Shown piece by piece: positions 1-9,580 of a stretch of 64,000 bases of DNA. The position numbers were made by a program, and so were the translations under genes. This DNA is from an uncultured Eubacteriales bacterium (lineage in GTDB: Bacteria; Bacillota; Clostridia; Christensenellales; Aristaeellaceae): positions 1 through 64,000 of the forward strand of contig UQNM01000001.1 of NCBI GenBank assembly GCA_900542395.1, in the 5' to 3' direction. Under the pieces are notes generated by a model. The model was given only the letters and a program-made list of their open reading frames with translations, did no database searches and had not been told where the DNA came from. The first letter of the stretch is position 1; each line of letters starts with the position of its first letter.

Positions 1-48
1 CCCGCCGCAAGCGCCTTCCCGCCTTCCGGAAGGAAGGGCGCTCTTTGT

Positions 49-339
49 TCAATTCAGCCCCAGATGATTCTCGATTCTGGCCACGCGCGCCGCCAGATCG
101 CTTTCGGAAACGCCGGAAAACGTCGCCGTGCGCTTGACGTCCGTGCGCGCGAGGAGATAGTCGCTGGAAACCTCCAGCGTATCCGCCAGAAGGCACAGCG
201 TTTCCAGACTCGGCTGACGCAGACCGCGCTCATAAAGCCCCACGGTGTTGAGGCTCTTGCCGATGATATCCGCCAGAGCCTGCTGACTCATGTGTTTGGC
301 TGTACGGGCAGCCTTCATCCGTTCACCAAACTTAACCAT
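49..339 (-). CDS. XRE-family helix-turn-helix transcriptional regulator
   Basis: A 96-residue protein with a Cro/C1-type helix-turn-helix over roughly residues 4-58, including the SQQALADIIGKS and YERGLRQPS segments typical of XRE regulators. The short C-terminal tail (VARIENHLGLN) looks helical and could dimerise. An upstream in-frame ATG at 354 overlaps the GGAGG ribosome site, so the ATG at 339, eight bases after GGAGG, is the better start. It is transcribed away from the acyltransferase gene at 640. The target is unknown. The family call is firm; any role is inference. Confidence 0.85.
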   Translation of the reverse strand: MVKFGERMKAARTAKHMSQQALADIIGKSLNTVGLYERGLRQPSLETLCLLADTLEVSSDYLLARTDVKRTATFSGVSESDLAARVARIENHLGLN

Positions 340-546
340 AAACGGCACCTCCATCGGAATGTTTGTTCACTATCTTGATGATGTGTTATAAGTATACATT
401 TTTTATGAAAATCGTCTACGGACAAAATGCATGTTTTTTTCCAAATGCGGTGCTGTTTTCGCTTTTTTGCCGTTTTCCGCCCTGTTTTCCGGCGACAAGC
501 CAGCCCGCGTCCCCCGCTCCTTTTGTTAGTCCCCGCCAAAGATGCA

Positions 547-574
547 TTGACCCGGCGGCAAAACATGATATAAT
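547..574 (+). promoter_or_regulatory. Sigma-A type promoter for the acyltransferase gene
   Basis: TTGACC at 547-552 and TATAAT at 569-574 are separated by 16 bases. They lie about 65 bases before the GTG start at 640. The rest of the gap from 340 to 540 holds AT-rich sequence upstream of the divergent XRE gene, including a TATACT on the minus strand at 391-396 without a clear -35. Nothing else was recognised there. Confidence 0.6.
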
Positions 575-639
575 CATTCCATACGGGTTTTCGTCCGATT
601 ATTTTTTCACAGATTCTGAATATCAGGGGGTTTTTATCG

Positions 640-1755
640 GTGCAGAACAAGTCTGAAAACCATACAATGCGTGTGTTTTATCTGCTCGCCATCGTCTTTG
701 TGGTGGATGGACACACGATAAACGGCCATCTGTTCGAGATGAACGGCCTGTTTCGCTATTACGCCTTCCACCTGATGATGTTCGCTTTCGGCTCCGGCTA
801 CTTCTTCAAATTGTACGGCGGCGCGCGCTCGGATTTGGCGCACCGGGCGAAAAAGCTGCTCGTGCCGCTGTATCTCTGGAACGCCGTTTACGGCGTGGGC
901 GCGGCGCTTTTGCGCCGTTTCGGCGGGTTTGAGCTGGGCGCGCCGCTTTCGCCCTACACCCTTCTGCTCGCGCCGATCACGGACGGCGAGCACTTCGTCT
1001 GGAACCTCGGCGCGTGGTTCATCTTCCCGCTCTTCTGCGCGCAGGTCGCCTATGCGCTGATCCGGCGGCTGTCCCGGCTGTGGCACGAAAACGAGGCCAT
1101 GACCTTCCTGCTCTGCCTTATTCCCGGCTGCGCGGCGGTGCAGCTCTGCTTCGCGGGGCGGCAGGCCGCCCTCCCCCTCTGGCTGCTGCGCCCGATGATT
1201 CTCCTGCCGGGGCTTGCGGGCGGCCAGCTCTATCGCCGCGTGCTGGAAAAGCACGACAACCTGCCCACCGTGCCGTATCTGCTCTGCCTCGTAGTGCTGC
1301 GCGTGCTGCTCTCCACCCGGTACGAGAGCCTCGCGTATCTGCTCTCCAACTGCTCGTATTTCGGCTGCGGCGCATTCGGCGTGTATGCGGGCGCGGCGTT
1401 GGCGATTGCGTTCTATCTGCGGATTTCCCGCCTGCTCGCGCCGCATATCGTCAAGAGCCGGTTCGCGCTGGCCATCAGCCGAAACACATTCGATATTATG
1501 ATGCACCACTACATGGGCTTCTTCGCGCTCGATTGCTTCTTCCTCGCGCTCAACGCACTGGGGCTGGGCGCGGCGGATTTCAGTGTCCGCGCTTTCCGCA
1601 CCGTGGCCAACTACATGTATGCGCCGAGCGGCCGCTCGGAATGGAACGCGCTGTATCTGCTCTGCGGGCTGGCGCTGCCGCTGGGGATTGCCCAATGTCT
1701 CGGATGGGCGAAAGCCGCGCTTGGGCGCGCCTTTTTCAGGCGGAGCGCGACGTAA
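640..1755 (+). CDS. Acyltransferase-3 family membrane protein
   Basis: A 371-residue polytopic membrane protein with about ten hydrophobic segments. The N-terminal part, with a His in VVDGHTINGH followed by FHLMMFAFGSGYFFK and LLVPLYLWN, matches the acyltransferase-3 (OafA/fucose 4-O-acetylase-like) pattern. Such proteins O-acylate cell-surface or secreted glycans from the membrane. The start is GTG at 640, preceded by CAGGGGG. It appears to be a single-gene unit with its own promoter at 547-574 and a palindromic repeat (1804-1975) downstream. The acceptor substrate cannot be inferred. Confidence 0.7.
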   Translation: MQNKSENHTMRVFYLLAIVFVVDGHTINGHLFEMNGLFRYYAFHLMMFAFGSGYFFKLYGGARSDLAHRAKKLLVPLYLWNAVYGVGAALLRRFGGFELGAPLSPYTLLLAPITDGEHFVWNLGAWFIFPLFCAQVAYALIRRLSRLWHENEAMTFLLCLIPGCAAVQLCFAGRQAALPLWLLRPMILLPGLAGGQLYRRVLEKHDNLPTVPYLLCLVVLRVLLSTRYESLAYLLSNCSYFGCGAFGVYAGAALAIAFYLRISRLLAPHIVKSRFALAISRNTFDIMMHHYMGFFALDCFFLALNALGLGAADFSVRAFRTVANYMYAPSGRSEWNALYLLCGLALPLGIAQCLGWAKAALGRAFFRRSAT

Positions 1756-1803
1756 TCCGCCGCCCCGCTTTATTCCGTTTTTATAGACGTCGTTTGAAAA
1801 AAG

Positions 1804-1975
1804 GAGCTGTCAAGCTCAATCCAGATTTTTCAAGAATCAAACAACTAAGCATTTTCAGAATATGGGGCTTTGCCCCATCGCCCCACCAAAGGGCTTTCCG
1901 ATCGCCCTTTGGAAACCTTCGGGCGAAAACTCCTAGTTTTTCTTGAAATATCTGTTTTATTAGCTTGACAGCTCT
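1804..1975. repeat. Interspersed palindromic repeat, family A copy 1
   Basis: About 170 bases bounded by a perfect 13-base terminal inverted repeat: GAGCTGTCAAGCT at 1805-1817 and its complement at 1962-1974. Inside is a GGGGCTTTGCCCC hairpin (from about 1864) and an AAAGGGCTTTCC/GGAAACC paired region. Related copies lie at 21117-21315 and 26637-26911 in the opposite orientation. There is no coding capacity. It sits between the convergent ends of the acyltransferase gene and kduD. Confidence 0.85.
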
Positions 1976-2020
1976 TTCTTTTATGCGCTTACGCGCCTAT
2001 ACGGCGCGTTTCCGTCCGGA

Positions 2021-2824
<804 letters not shown>

Positions 2825-2924
2825 TGGAAAGAAGCCTCCTTCTGTATATTTCCGCACGACCCGCCTTTTTTCAAAAAGGCAGCAGCCGTGTGATTGGCCG
2901 TTTTTGCCTGACCCCCGGCGCGCG

Positions 2925-3761
2925 TCAGCGCAGGTCGATCGGGTCGATGTTGTCCATGTCGTCAAATTCCTGATTCTCGCCGCACATGCCCCAGATGAAG
3001 GTATAGTTGCTCGTGCCCACGCCGGTGTGAATCGACCAGGACGGGGAGATGACGGCCTGCTCGTTGTGCATCAGCAGGTGGCGGGTCTCGGTCGGCTCGC
3101 CCATCATGTGGAAGACGACGTTGTTATCCTTGAGATCGAAGTAGAAATAGACCTCCATGCGGCGCTCGTGCGTGTGGCAGGGCATGGAATTCCAGTTGCT
3201 GCCCGGCGCAAGCTGGGTCATGCCCATGCACAGCTGGCAGCTCTGCATGACCGCCGGATGGATGTACTGGTTGATGACGCGCTTGTTGCAGGTTTCCACG
3301 CTGCCCAGCGGGCGCTTGTTGGCCTTGTCGATGTCGATCTTGACGGTCGGATAGGTCTTGTGCGCGGGGCAGGTGTTGATGTAGAACTTGGCCGGGTCGG
3401 CGGGATCGTCGCTGGTGAAGCTCAGCGTCTTCGCGCCCATGCCGACATACAGGCCGTCGTACTGCTTGAGATCGTACTCAACGCCGTCCACGGCGATCTT
3501 GCCCTTGCCGCCGATGTTGATGACGCCCATCTCGCGGCGCTGAAGGAACGTATCGGAGGCCAGCTCCTTGCAGCCGACCAGCTCCACGCTCTTGCTGACG
3601 GGCATCACGCCGCCGGCGATGATGCGGTCAAAGTGGGAATACGTCAAAATCGCGTCGTCCGGCGCGAACACGGTCTCGATGAGGTATTCGCCGCGCAGGC
3701 GCTCTGTCGTATAATGCTTGGCGTCTTCCGAAGCGGAAGGCTGGCGAACGGTAAGCTGCAT
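2925..3761 (-). CDS. kduI: 5-dehydro-4-deoxy-D-glucuronate isomerase
   Basis: A 278-residue cupin, the same length as the Escherichia coli enzyme. The metal-binding segment CHTHERRMEVYFYF and the later SWSIHTGVG region carry the expected His/Glu ligands. KduI isomerises 5-keto-4-deoxyuronate, the product of unsaturated oligogalacturonide cleavage, and hands its product to KduD, encoded next. The chosen ATG at 3761 follows AAGGAGG; the 28-residue extension possible upstream is not family-like. A TATACT at 3807-3812 on this strand may be the -10. No lyase, transporter, kdgK or kdgA gene is adjacent. Confidence 0.93.
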   Translation of the reverse strand: MQLTVRQPSASEDAKHYTTERLRGEYLIETVFAPDDAILTYSHFDRIIAGGVMPVSKSVELVGCKELASDTFLQRREMGVINIGGKGKIAVDGVEYDLKQYDGLYVGMGAKTLSFTSDDPADPAKFYINTCPAHKTYPTVKIDIDKANKRPLGSVETCNKRVINQYIHPAVMQSCQLCMGMTQLAPGSNWNSMPCHTHERRMEVYFYFDLKDNNVVFHMMGEPTETRHLLMHNEQAVISPSWSIHTGVGTSNYTFIWGMCGENQEFDDMDNIDPIDLR

Positions 3762-3912
3762 AGGTATGTCCTCCTTATTGATGGGTTCAAACGTCCCCTT
3801 GCTATCAGTATAACACAGCTTCTTTGTAAAAACCATAGCCGACACGCAAAATTGTTTGTTTTTTTGTTTTCCTATCGTTCACTTTTTACAAGTCGTCCGA
3901 TGAATTCGCCCT

Positions 3913-3942
3913 GCATGACGCGCCGCGTTTCCGGTTATCCTA
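3913..3942 (+). promoter_or_regulatory. Possible sigma-G (forespore) promoter of the germination operon
   Basis: GCATG at 3913-3917 and TATCCTA at 3936-3942 are 18 bases apart. This fits the sigma-G consensus (GHATR, then CATNHTA) at all but one position. No sigma-A pair is evident in the same gap. The placement, 38 bases before the gerA-type start, fits forespore expression of germinant receptors. Sigma-G use is inference from motif and context. Confidence 0.5.
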
Positions 3943-3979
3943 ACGGCGTATTCCGCCCGGAAGGAGGCGCTTTTATTTC

Positions 3980-5446
3980 ATGGAGGACGACCCCATTTCG
4001 CTCAGCGGCGATTTATCCGGCGACGTCCGGGTTTTTCGCGACCGCTTCCGCGCGTCGGATAACGCGGACGTCATCATCCGCCGCTTCCGCTCCGGCGCGT
4101 TTTTTTCCGCGCTGGTGACCATCGACGGCATGACCGACACGCGCGAAATCGACGAAAACATCCTCAAGCCGTGCATGGCGCTGCCGCACGACGCGGGGGC
4201 GGACGTTCCGCCCGAGGCGCGTGTCGGCTACCTGATGGAAAACGCCGTTTCCGTCCTGCCGACGGAAACCAAATCGCGCTTTGACGAGCTGATTGCCGAC
4301 GCGCTCTCCGGCCAGAGCGTGCTGCTCTGCGACGGCTGCGCGTGCGCCTGCGTGATGGATACGCGCGGGTTTGAAAAGCGCGCCGTCGGCAGGCCGGAGG
4401 CGGAGCAGGTCGTCCTCGGGCCGCACGAGAGTTTCGGCGAATCCATCCGCACGAACATCACGCTGCTTCGGCGCATCGTGCAGCGCGAGGCGCTGATGAC
4501 GGAATTCCTCAGCGTCGGCGGCGCGATGAAAACCCGGTGCGCGCTGCTGTATCTGCGCGGCACGGCGGACGAGACCATGCTCGCGCGCGTCCGCCGCCGT
4601 CTGGCGGCCTGCCAGAGCGACTTCGCGCTGTCGGCGGGCGAAATCGGGCAGATCATCGAGGATCACCCCATGGCGCTGATTCCGCAATGCGTCGCCACCG
4701 AGCGGCCGGACAGAGCCGCGTCGTTTCTGGCGGAAGGGCAGATTGTCGTGCTGACGGACGGCTCGCCGCTGGCGCTGGGCGCGCCATCGACCCTCTGGCA
4801 TCAGCTCCACACGCCGGACGACGCCTCCATGCGCTGGCAGTACGGCACGTTTCTGCGCATCGTGCGGTTCACCGGCATGCTGATCCATCTGTTTCTGCCG
4901 GGGGCATACATCGCCGTTCTTCGGTTTCACACCGAGCTGATTTCGCCGATTCTGCTGGCCAGCGTCTATGAAACCAGCTCCCGCGTACCCGCGCCGATCT
5001 TTCTGGAGGCGCTGCTGATGACGCTGGCGTTCGATCTCGTCAGCGAGGCCGGCCTGCGCGCGCCGGGCGCGATGGGCAACGCGCTGGGCATCGTCTCCGG
5101 CCTGATTCTGGGGCAGAGCGCCGTCGTCGCGGATATCGTCAGCCCGCTGCTGCTGATCGTCGTCGCGGCCAGCGGGCTGGGCGGCTTCTGCATCCCCAAT
5201 TACGCGCTGAGCGTGGGCATAAAGATCATTCAGCTTCTGTTTCTGACGGCGGGCGCGCTCGGCGGCCTGTATCTGATGGCGCTGCTGGGGCTTGCGCTGC
5301 TCTGCGCCGCCTGCGCGATGCGCTCCGTCGGTTCGCCGCTGACCGCGCCGCTCACGCCGAGGCGCCCCGGAAACCCGGATCTGCTGATTCGTTTCCCGCT
5401 GTGGCGGCAGAAAGCGAGGGCTTTTTTTGCAGGACGAAAGGATTGA
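3980..5446 (+). CDS. Spore germination protein, GerA subunit family
   Basis: A 488-residue protein with the two-part GerAA architecture: a soluble N-terminal half (to about residue 285) and a membrane-embedded C-terminal half with hydrophobic segments near 289-317, 335-360, 367-407 and 413-447. The family hallmark EALLMTLAFDLVSEAGLRAP is at about 343-362, followed by GIVSGLILGQSAVVA. A-subunits form the germinant receptor in the inner spore membrane with B and C subunits. It begins a tight operon whose next gene overlaps it by 20 bases. An AAGGAGG lies 12 bases before the ATG. Confidence 0.93.
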   Translation: MEDDPISLSGDLSGDVRVFRDRFRASDNADVIIRRFRSGAFFSALVTIDGMTDTREIDENILKPCMALPHDAGADVPPEARVGYLMENAVSVLPTETKSRFDELIADALSGQSVLLCDGCACACVMDTRGFEKRAVGRPEAEQVVLGPHESFGESIRTNITLLRRIVQREALMTEFLSVGGAMKTRCALLYLRGTADETMLARVRRRLAACQSDFALSAGEIGQIIEDHPMALIPQCVATERPDRAASFLAEGQIVVLTDGSPLALGAPSTLWHQLHTPDDASMRWQYGTFLRIVRFTGMLIHLFLPGAYIAVLRFHTELISPILLASVYETSSRVPAPIFLEALLMTLAFDLVSEAGLRAPGAMGNALGIVSGLILGQSAVVADIVSPLLLIVVAASGLGGFCIPNYALSVGIKIIQLLFLTAGALGGLYLMALLGLALLCAACAMRSVGSPLTAPLTPRRPGNPDLLIRFPLWRQKARAFFAGRKD

Positions 5447-6452
5447 TCAGCGCGTCCGCGCCGCTTACCGCGCGCGCGCCTGTGCGGCAGGCATTGCCTG
5501 CGGCGCGCAGATTTTTGCCGTCGGCACGGGGCTGCTGCTCCCGCTTGCGCTCAACGCCGCGTATTGGGCCGCTGTGCCCGCGCTGCTGCTGGGCGGGGTC
5601 ATCGGCCTTGCCGCGCCCAAACGGCTCTCCAAAGCGCCGGGAAGCGCCTTCTGCGCGGTGCTGGCGCTTTCGCTGCTCGTCTGCGGCGCGCTGCTGCTCG
5701 GCGCGGGCGCGACGCTCGCCCAGCAGACGCTCCTGCCCAACGGCCATCTGCTGACCTGCCTGATGCTGACGCTGGGCTTCTGCCTGCTCGCCGCGCGCCC
5801 CGGCGGCACGGGCGTATGCCGCGTGGCCTTCGCGCTCCGGCTGCTTTTGCCCATCGCGCTGGTCGTGTTCGCGGGGTTCTCGCTCTCTTCCGCCTCGGCG
5901 GCGGGGCTTTTTCCGCTCCTCGGCGCAGGCATTCGGCCGCTGCTGCTGGCCGCGCTGCTCGGCCTTTCCGCCGGTTCGCCCGCGCTGATGCTCTTTCTGC
6001 CGCCGCAGGAGCTTGAAACGCCCGCGCCCGTGCCGAAGGCCGGTTTCTTCGCGCTGCGCGTCGTTCTCGGCGGCCTGTTCGGCGTGCTGACGCTGGCCGC
6101 GCTGTCCCTGTGCAACCCCTATGAGCTCCTGCGCGATCAGCACGTTTGGGGCGCGAGGATGACGATTCTCTCCAGCGCGCGCCCGCGCGAGGGCCTGGTG
6201 CAGGCGCTGCTGACGCTCGCCCAGCTCTTCGCCCTGCTGATCGGCGCGGTTTCCATGCTCTGCGCCGCCGCGCAGGCGCTCGGGCGCGCCTTTGCCAAGA
6301 TTCAGCCGCTCAGCCTGTGGCTCTGCGCGCTGGGGGCGCTGGGGCTGCTGCTGGCCGCCGCGTTTTTCGGCATGGACGTGCTGCTGTGCGTGTCGCCGCT
6401 GCTGCTGCTCCCCGAAGGGATTCTGCTCGTTTGGTCGTTTGTGAAGAGGTGA
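5427..6452 (+). CDS. Probable spore germination permease, GerAB-like B subunit
   Basis: A 341-residue, very hydrophobic protein with about ten membrane segments, starting at TTG 5427 inside the end of the gerA-type gene. Sequence similarity to classical GerAB permeases is not obvious to the eye. The call rests on size, topology and position between clear A- and C-type genes. GerAB proteins are amino-acid/polyamine-permease-like and bind germinants. The run of Leu/Ala and GC-rich codons suggests strong divergence. Confidence 0.65.
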   Translation: MQDERIDQRVRAAYRARACAAGIACGAQIFAVGTGLLLPLALNAAYWAAVPALLLGGVIGLAAPKRLSKAPGSAFCAVLALSLLVCGALLLGAGATLAQQTLLPNGHLLTCLMLTLGFCLLAARPGGTGVCRVAFALRLLLPIALVVFAGFSLSSASAAGLFPLLGAGIRPLLLAALLGLSAGSPALMLFLPPQELETPAPVPKAGFFALRVVLGGLFGVLTLAALSLCNPYELLRDQHVWGARMTILSSARPREGLVQALLTLAQLFALLIGAVSMLCAAAQALGRAFAKIQPLSLWLCALGALGLLLAAAFFGMDVLLCVSPLLLLPEGILLVWSFVKR

Positions 6453-6459
6453 CCATCCT

Positions 6460-7632
6460 TTGAAAAAATTCGGGCTGATGCTGCTCATGCTTCTCCTGCT
6501 GCTGAGCGGCTGCACCGGCGGGCAGGAGATCGAAAGCGGGCTGTTCGTCATCGCCATGGCGGTGGACGCCGCGCCGGAGGGCAACCTGACCGTCACCGTC
6601 AAGGCGCTTTCCGGCGCGAAGGACGGCGCATCGGGCGCATCGGGCGCATCGGGCGGCGAGAGCGCATCCGATTCAGAAGCCGGGCTCGAAAAGACCGAAC
6701 CGGGCTATATCGTGCTCAGCGCCACCGCGCCGAGCTGCCTGCGCGCGCTAGGGCTGCTGGGCGCGACCACGCCGCGCACGGTCAATCTCTCCCAGCTTCG
6801 GGAGATTGTCGTCAGCCAGACCCTCGCCGAAACGGACGCCACGCTCTCCATCCTCAAGGAGATCCGCGCGATTTACCGCGCCAACGGCGAGGCCGTCGTC
6901 GTCGTCACGCCGGATCAGGCGGGCGATTTCATCCGCAGACAGCGCGCCGTGCTCGGCCTGCGCCTGTCCAAATACCTCGAGGTGCTCTTTGAGCACTACG
7001 AACAGCTCGACGTCATTCCGCCCAGCCCGAGCCTCTCCGCCGTCATCGCCGCGATGGAATCCGGCACGGCCGACGCGGCGGCCGTCTATGCCGCCGGGAA
7101 CGACTTTCAAAACACCCTCCTGCTGCAAAGTGAATCCGACCTCGACCGCCTGCCCGGCCATCTGCCCCGAACCGCCCCCGCGCCGAACGAATACATGGGC
7201 GCGGCGCTGTTTTCCGGCCCGCGCATGACCGGCACGCTCACCGGCAACGAGGTCAGCCTGCTCTGCCTGATGACGGGCAAGGCCAGCAAGCGCGTTTCCG
7301 TCATCGACGGCGCGCAGTATAAAACCCGGCTGCAAACCCGCGTCAAGCGCCGGATCGACCCGGACGGCACGCTCTTCGTCGCCCTGCGTCTGACGCTCAC
7401 CCTCTCCGCCGGACAGCAGCAGCGCACCGGGGAGGAAATCGCCGCCTCGCTCGCGCAGGACTGCGTCCGCGTGCTGCACAAGCTCCAAGCCGCCTCCTGC
7501 GACGCGGTCGGCTTTGGCCGGATTCAGATCCGCCGCTATGCCGATATCCCCGCGTGGGAGCGCTCCGGCTGGGCGGCGCAATACAAGTCCCGCCCCGTCC
7601 GCGTGAGCGCGGAGATAAAAATCCTGCAATAG
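6460..7632 (+). CDS. Spore germination lipoprotein, Ger(x)C family
   Basis: A 390-residue predicted lipoprotein. A TTG start is followed by a Lys-Lys signal and the lipobox LLSGC with Cys18. The GerAC-type body includes VVTPDQAGDFIRRQ and a C-terminal region rich in charged beta-strand-like sequence. C subunits are anchored to the outer face of the inner spore membrane and complete the germinant receptor. Near residues 55-70 there is a low-complexity insertion of repeated Ala-Ser-Gly encoded by 9-base units. It starts seven bases after the B-type gene stops. Confidence 0.88.
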   Translation: MKKFGLMLLMLLLLLSGCTGGQEIESGLFVIAMAVDAAPEGNLTVTVKALSGAKDGASGASGASGGESASDSEAGLEKTEPGYIVLSATAPSCLRALGLLGATTPRTVNLSQLREIVVSQTLAETDATLSILKEIRAIYRANGEAVVVVTPDQAGDFIRRQRAVLGLRLSKYLEVLFEHYEQLDVIPPSPSLSAVIAAMESGTADAAAVYAAGNDFQNTLLLQSESDLDRLPGHLPRTAPAPNEYMGAALFSGPRMTGTLTGNEVSLLCLMTGKASKRVSVIDGAQYKTRLQTRVKRRIDPDGTLFVALRLTLTLSAGQQQRTGEEIAASLAQDCVRVLHKLQAASCDAVGFGRIQIRRYADIPAWERSGWAAQYKSRPVRVSAEIKILQ

Positions 7633-7685
7633 CGCCGGGGCAAACAGGATTTTTCGTTTCGGCAGAGAAACCTTTCTTCATCATT

Positions 7686-7810
7686 CAGACTGTAGACAAA
7701 AAGCTATTCTCTCCCCCCGAAGGGGGAGAATAGCCCTTTCCGCAAATGAAAGAATCGCTGAATTTCCTGATTTTGCTATTCAAGTCAAGTTTGCTTATGT
7801 CAACAAGCTG
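7686..7810. repeat. Interspersed repeat, family B copy 1
   Basis: About 125 bases nearly identical to 55901-56024. Each begins CAGACTGTAGACAAAAAGC, contains a CTCCCCCCGAAGGGGGAG hairpin, continues CCCTTTCCGCAAATGAAAG and ends near AAGCTG. It sits downstream of the germination operon and upstream of the amidohydrolase gene. The hairpin could act as a terminator-like structure, but no U-tract follows it. Confidence 0.8.
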
Positions 7811-7851
7811 CTTCATCATTTTCCCATACCGAAACAGAAAGCGTGAATGCC

Positions 7852-9015
7852 ATGAATTTTTTGAGCGAAGCCCAATCCCTCGAAGGCGAAATGCGCGCCT
7901 TTTTCGAGGATCTCCACCGCCATCCCGAACCTTCCCACTTTGAAAACCGAACCAATCAGCGCGTTCGCGAGCAGCTCCGCGCGCACCAGATCGACATGCT
8001 CTGCCCGAAGGACAACATCACCATCGCCGTCATCCGCGGCGCGAAACCCGGCAAGACCGTCGGCCTGCGCTTTGACACCGACGCGCTGCAAATGCAGGAG
8101 CTTTGCGACGTGCCCTATAAATCCGAAACGGACGGCCTGATGCACGGCTGCGGCCACGACGCACACACCACCTGCGGCGTGTTCGTCGCCCGCCTGCTAA
8201 AGGCGCACGCCGACGCGCTTTGCGGCACGTATAAAATCATCTTTCAGCCCGCCGAGGAGGGCGAGCACGGCGCGGACGAGGTGATTGCCACCGGGCTGGT
8301 CAGCGATGTGGACGCCTTCTACGGCCTGCACGTCTGGAGCCTGTATCCGACCGGCACGCTGCACGCCACGCCCGGCGGCATCTGGGCCGAGCCGGACATG
8401 TTCAAGGTTACCATCCACGGCAAGGGCGGCCACGGCGCGACGCCGGAGGTCTGCGTGGACGCGATCACCGCGGGCGCGGCGGTCGTGCAGTCCCTGCAAA
8501 CCATCGTCTCCCGCTTCATCTCCCCGATGGACAGCGTGGTGGTCACCGTCGGCTCGTTCCACGCGGGCACGCGCTGCAACATCATCGCGCAGGACGCGGT
8601 GCTGGAAGGCACGCTGCGCGCGTTTGACGACGACGTGCACCGCCGCCTGCTCGAGCACTTCCGGCGCATCATCACCGACGTGAGCGCCGCCTACGGCTGC
8701 ACCGCCGAAATCGAGATCAACGAGGTCGCCGGCGTGGTCGTCAACGACGAGGCGCTCTGCCGCATCGCCAACGAATGTGCCGCCGAGCTGGTTCCGCCCG
8801 ACAGGATTCAGCCGCAGCACCCCTGCATGCTCGGCGACGATTTCGCGTCCTACCGCGCCATCGCCCCGAGCTGCTTCGTGCAGGTCGGCATGCTCGCGCC
8901 GGAAAAGGATTGCCGCTACGCGCATCACCACGGCATGTTCAAGGTGGACGAGGACGTTCTGCCGCTTTGCGCCGCATGGATGGCCGCCATGGCCGCCCGC
9001 GCTGCGTCGCGCTGA
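7852..9015 (+). CDS. M20-family amidohydrolase (hippurate/N-acyl-amino-acid hydrolase type)
   Basis: A 387-residue dinuclear-metal amidohydrolase. Visible motifs are GLRFDTDAL (about residue 71), HGCGHDAHTT (98-107), FQPAEEGEHGA (about 131) and HHHGMFKVDED near the end. Together these fit the M20D aminoacylase/hippurate hydrolase group, which releases amino acids or indole derivatives from N-acyl conjugates. A GTG at 7843, three codons upstream, is an alternative start and neither start has a strong ribosome site. The actual substrate cannot be assigned from sequence. It follows repeat B1 and appears monocistronic. Confidence 0.88.
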   Translation: MNFLSEAQSLEGEMRAFFEDLHRHPEPSHFENRTNQRVREQLRAHQIDMLCPKDNITIAVIRGAKPGKTVGLRFDTDALQMQELCDVPYKSETDGLMHGCGHDAHTTCGVFVARLLKAHADALCGTYKIIFQPAEEGEHGADEVIATGLVSDVDAFYGLHVWSLYPTGTLHATPGGIWAEPDMFKVTIHGKGGHGATPEVCVDAITAGAAVVQSLQTIVSRFISPMDSVVVTVGSFHAGTRCNIIAQDAVLEGTLRAFDDDVHRRLLEHFRRIITDVSAAYGCTAEIEINEVAGVVVNDEALCRIANECAAELVPPDRIQPQHPCMLGDDFASYRAIAPSCFVQVGMLAPEKDCRYAHHHGMFKVDEDVLPLCAAWMAAMAARAASR

Positions 9016-9178
9016 TTTATCCACAGGCTTGTGGAAAATCCGCCCTAATTTTCCCCGTTTGACCGCATCGAAATTACGATTTTTTAACGCAAATTGAAAA
9101 GGGGTTTTTCATTTCACGGCGAAAGAATACACTAGTCACAGCCGGAAGGCCGCTATTTTGCCGGGAGGAACGCACCGC

Positions 9179-9472
9179 ATGAATCCGAAACCATCCAAGC
9201 GTCAGCGCTTTAAAAACTTCATTCTCCGCCGCAAGCTGAACACGCTGGGGCTGCTCGTCATCACCCTGATGAGCGGCCTGATTACCATTGCGTGCGCCGT
9301 TCGCGGCTTCTCGCACACCGATATCCTGATCTTCGTCACCGCGCTGCTGGTCATCCTCTGCTTTGTGCAGAAGGTCAAGCTCAGAAAGAGCTTCCGCACC
9401 CTGCCGCACCACTTCAAATCCGCCCAGCGCATCCACAGCCGCGAAAACGACACGGAAACGCCGGAGGCGTGA
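9179..9472 (+). CDS. Small two-pass membrane protein of unknown function
   Basis: A 97-residue protein with a very basic N-terminus (KPSKRQRFKNFILRRK), two hydrophobic segments separated by a short loop (about residues 23-42 and 46-62), and a charged C-terminus. The ATG at 9179 is preceded by GGGAGG with good spacing, and the frame is intact. I do not recognise a family. A DnaA-box-like TTATCCACA lies upstream at 9017-9025. The convergent ogt gene follows beyond a strong hairpin. Confidence 0.65.
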   Translation: MNPKPSKRQRFKNFILRRKLNTLGLLVITLMSGLITIACAVRGFSHTDILIFVTALLVILCFVQKVKLRKSFRTLPHHFKSAQRIHSRENDTETPEA

Positions 9473-9535
9473 TTTTTCCACAAAACATCCGGTTTTTGTG
9501 GATAAAACCGATTCGTTTCAAAACAACGCACAGTA

Positions 9536-9580
9536 AAACCGCAGCAGCGCCCGGTTCTCCGCCGGGCGCTGCTGCGGTTT
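9536..9580. terminator. Bidirectional intrinsic terminator between the small membrane protein gene and ogt
   Basis: A near-perfect stem pairs CCGCAGCAGCGCCCGG with CCGGGCGCTGCTGCGG around a short loop. It is flanked by AAA on the left and TTT on the right, so it can stop transcription from both convergent genes. Confidence 0.85.

Noticed and set aside
1804..1975. A complete insertion sequence
   Set aside because: The element has terminal inverted repeats but is too short for a transposase and contains no matching ORF.
5352..6602. 416-residue minus-strand frame opposite the germination genes
   Set aside because: It is Gln/Arg/Ala-rich, without a motif, and antisense to the gerB-like and gerC-like genes.
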